From: a bacterium
GTDB lineage: Bacteria; Cyanobacteriota; Vampirovibrionia; Gastranaerophilales; Gastranaerophilaceae
DNA length: 40,577 nucleotides
NCBI GenBank assembly: GCA_017470245.1
Contig: JAFUEV010000052.1
Coordinates: 1 to 40,577 of the forward strand
Reading direction: 5' to 3'
Made by a program: the position numbers and the translations under genes. Shown piece by piece: positions 38,411 through 40,577 of the stretch. The first letter of the stretch is position 1, and every line of letters begins with the position of its first letter. A model generated the notes under the pieces. It ran no database searches. It was not told the DNA's origin and was given only the letters and a program-made list of their open reading frames with translations.

Positions 38411-40303
38411 ATGAAAAAGAAATTTTTAATTGGTTTATGTTTATGTTTTTGTCTGCAAACTCAACAAACATTTGCAGATATTGATATAGCTCCGGGTATT
38501 TTACCTCAAGCAGGAACTATCAATACACATGATATTCAAACAATAATGAAATTTGAGGCTGAAAAACAAATCCAACAAGACTATAGAAAACATAAACAAA
38601 CTCAAAAAGAAAAAAAAGAACAACTCAAACAAAAAAAAGAAAAAGCAAAAGTTGAAAAAGCGAAAATAGAAGAATATGCAACGAAAGGTGTTTATGTAGA
38701 AAATATCGAAGTAACCCCTTCCCAAATTTTAACCGTGTATGAAATCGAAAACATTATTAATGATTACACAAAAACAAATGTAAAAATGGAGCAATTGCAA
38801 GAAGCAGTTAACAAAATAAATAAACTTTATTTAGAAAAAGGTTTTGTAACAGCAAGGGCTTTTCTTCCTCCCCAGACGATTGAAAATGGCGTTATCAGAA
38901 TTGAACTTGTTGAAGGTAAAGTCGGAAATGTAACAATAACAGACAATAAATGGACTAAAACCAAATATATAGAAGACAGATTAGGTCTTAATAAAGGTGA
39001 TATTTTTAATATAAAACAATACGAACAAGACTTAATGATATTCAACAGATATAACGACAATGTTGAGCTAACAACAACATTAATGCCAGGACAAAGTCAA
39101 ATGGGAACGACGGATGTTGATGTTCAAACACATGAAAAATTACCTTTTCACGTTACGGCATTAATGGATAACGCAGGTCGTTCAACAATCGGTAAATACC
39201 GTGGCGGGTTAATGTTACAAGATGACAGCCTATTCGGTTACAGAGACAGATTAACAGTTGGGGCTTATGCAAACAGATATTCAGTAACCCCCTTTGCCGA
39301 TTATAATATTCCGGTAAACAAAAAAGATGGAAGAATAGGGGCTTCTTTTTCTTCCAGTAATTCTAAAATAGGTCACGGTCCCTATGAAATGTTTAACATC
39401 AGAAGCCGTTCTTTAAACTATTCATTGTATTATACCCAACCTATATATAGGAAGCCTTGGACCGAGCTGTCAAGCACTACTTCTATAAGTTATAAAAAGG
39501 CAGCAACAAGTTTTGACCACGTAGATTTATATAGAGATAACATTACAAGTGCTCAAACCGGATTGAATTTTAGATATGATACGGCAAAAGGTATTTGGTA
39601 TTTAAATCAAAACGTAAGTTATGCATTTCCGATTCTTGATAATGATTCTAATTACCTGAAAGTAGACGGCGGATTACTAAGATTGCACGATTTTGGGCAC
39701 GGGTTTATTGGTACTTTAAGAGGAAATTACCAGTTTATTCCAAACAAAAGAGTTGTTCCTTATGTTGACCAATTCATGGCAGGAGGTTCTGCAACAGCAA
39801 GAGGATATTCGGAAGGACTTTTAGTTGGTAGAGACGGATATCTTTTAAGTGCTGAATTACAGTTTCCGATTGGTCCCAGAGAAATAAAAAGCCGTAACAA
39901 ATCAGAAAATATACCCTTTTTAGGTAATTTCTTAAAAGGATTTGTATTCGCAGATCACGCAGGTGTTTTCCCTTATAAAGGAACAGGTGAAGGTTCAAGA
40001 GGATATGACCAAAATGATTTTCTTATGAGTTTAGGTTGCGGTTTCAAAATAAACCTGCCTAAAGATATTTCGGTAAGACTTTCTTGGGGTTTCCCTGTTA
40101 TGAATAACAGTCACGAAGAAGTAAACAGATGGGGTAGATTTCATTTTGAACTCAGTTTAACTCCTGATTTTGACTATTTTTTAAGCCGAAGACATCCAAA
40201 GAAAGATGTTGAAAGAGTTAAACTGGATGATAATACAAAAGTCGCCACAGTTACAACTACCCAAAAGAAATACATAAAAAACAGCAATATTCCAAACAAT
40301 TAA
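38411..40303 (+). CDS. TpsB outer-membrane transporter (FhaC/ShlB/HecB family)
   Basis: A 630-aa protein with a signal peptide (about 1-22, ending TFA). An unusually long Lys/Glu/Gln-rich helical segment (about 50-90) follows. Then come POTRA-like domains (about 93-170, with LYLEKGFVTARAFLPPQ and GVIRIELVEGKVG, and about 171-243). The C-terminal barrel carries the L6-loop motif ARGY (463-466), which in FhaC reaches into the pore and is essential for secretion. Strands such as GDQxxF-like LFGYRDRLTVG and the closing GCGFKINLP and RFHFELSLTP fit PF03865. It should export the giant adhesin encoded divergently. A 27-residue polar tail after the last strand is unusual, since TpsB proteins normally end in an aromatic residue. 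Confidence 0.93.
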   Translation: MKKKFLIGLCLCFCLQTQQTFADIDIAPGILPQAGTINTHDIQTIMKFEAEKQIQQDYRKHKQTQKEKKEQLKQKKEKAKVEKAKIEEYATKGVYVENIEVTPSQILTVYEIENIINDYTKTNVKMEQLQEAVNKINKLYLEKGFVTARAFLPPQTIENGVIRIELVEGKVGNVTITDNKWTKTKYIEDRLGLNKGDIFNIKQYEQDLMIFNRYNDNVELTTTLMPGQSQMGTTDVDVQTHEKLPFHVTALMDNAGRSTIGKYRGGLMLQDDSLFGYRDRLTVGAYANRYSVTPFADYNIPVNKKDGRIGASFSSSNSKIGHGPYEMFNIRSRSLNYSLYYTQPIYRKPWTELSSTTSISYKKAATSFDHVDLYRDNITSAQTGLNFRYDTAKGIWYLNQNVSYAFPILDNDSNYLKVDGGLLRLHDFGHGFIGTLRGNYQFIPNKRVVPYVDQFMAGGSATARGYSEGLLVGRDGYLLSAELQFPIGPREIKSRNKSENIPFLGNFLKGFVFADHAGVFPYKGTGEGSRGYDQNDFLMSLGCGFKINLPKDISVRLSWGFPVMNNSHEEVNRWGRFHFELSLTPDFDYFLSRRHPKKDVERVKLDDNTKVATVTTTQKKYIKNSNIPNN

Positions 40304-40371
40304 TACTATAATAATGAATGTAAGTGCATTTGCTTAGGAATGCTACAATGCTTTTCATCTTTAAATAAAAA

Positions 40372-40391
40372 AAGATAGGAAAACCTATCTT
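40372..40391. terminator. Bidirectional Rho-independent terminator
   Basis: An 8-bp stem, AAGATAGG (40372-40379) with CCTATCTT (40384-40391), and loop AAAA. T-rich tracts follow on both strands (the longer one on the minus side). It serves the TpsB gene and the convergent tRNA-Arg. Confidence 0.8.
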
Positions 40392-40399
40392 CTTTTATT

Positions 40400-40473
40400 T
40401 ACCCCTGACACGATTCGAACGTGCGACGCCTTCCTTAGGACGGAAGCGCTCTATCCAGCTGAGCTACAGAGGC
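40400..40473 (-). tRNA. tRNA-Arg (CCT)
   Basis: Minus-strand cloverleaf. The acceptor GCCTCTG pairs with CAGGGGT (G1 with U72 as a wobble). The D arm is GCTC/GAGC. The anticodon stem CTTCC/GGAAG has loop GTCCTAA with anticodon CCT. The T loop is TTCGAAT. The discriminator is A; no CCA is encoded, unlike the other two tRNAs here. Confidence 0.94.
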
Positions 40474-40500
40474 TTATTATCTGTTTTTCTTTCTCTTTGT

Positions 40501-40577
40501 CAGCCGGATAGAGCTTAATCTATCTTTTGTCAGAATTTTACTTCGTAAAATATCTGACTTGCCAGCTGAGCTACAGA
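40501..40577. repeat. Direct and inverted fragments of tRNA-Arg around a GAA-loop hairpin
   Basis: CCAGCTGAGCTACAGA at 40562-40577 exactly repeats 40455-40470 of tRNA-Arg and runs off the window. CAGCCGGATAGAGC (40501-40514) is the inverted form, with 13 of 14 bases, of 40448-40461 (D arm). Between them lies a hairpin, GTCAGAATTTTAC (40529-40541) with GTAAAATATCTGAC (40545-40558). It looks like a broken tRNA copy or a palindromic element that captured tRNA pieces. Confidence 0.65.

Overview
The window is AT-rich (roughly 30% GC by eye), densely coded on both strands, and comes from a diderm bacterium. It carries lptC and lptA for lipopolysaccharide transport, and a two-partner secretion pair that needs an outer membrane. 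TrmFO, the AT bias and several alanine/lysine-rich orphan proteins are compatible with a gut Gastranaerophilales (Melainabacteria-type) genome. That placement is inference: no rRNA or other phylogenetic marker is present.

Left part (1-10.1 kb): the start of a YfhO-like membrane protein running off the left edge; tRNA-Phe; an SF2 helicase with an unusual transmembrane hairpin; a GlcF-like iron-sulfur protein; lptC-lptA on the other strand; a small orphan membrane protein; an AI-2E family permease; an ArsB/NhaD-type ion transporter; a radical SAM protein; and tRNA-Leu. A copy of the tRNA-Leu 3' end lies about 0.2 kb further on, in a gene-free stretch full of hairpins.

Middle (10.5-20.4 kb): a Rossmann-like orphan and trmFO on the minus strand. 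Then a plus-strand cluster encodes a CpaE/TadZ-like protein and a CpaF/TadA-like protein, both with broken P-loops, followed by two paralogous exported TolC-like helical proteins. A minus-strand operon follows: a secreted phospholipase D-type protein with zinc-ribbon and calcium-loop-like ends, a hexapeptide acetyltransferase and an exported YcjY-like hydrolase.

Right part (20.4-40.6 kb): one 17.8-kb gene (5938 aa, about 44% of the window) encodes a giant TpsA adhesin of the FhaB/LktA type. It is divergent from its TpsB outer-membrane transporter. The giant protein starts with a signal peptide and TPS domain and has two long beta-repeat fields separated by a coiled coil. It ends in a PilZ domain with both c-di-GMP-binding signatures intact (RxxxR, DxSxxG). 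A cytoplasmic second-messenger domain at the end of an exported adhesin is the most striking observation: it suggests that display or release of the adhesin could be gated by c-di-GMP. The window ends with tRNA-Arg and repeated fragments of that tRNA.
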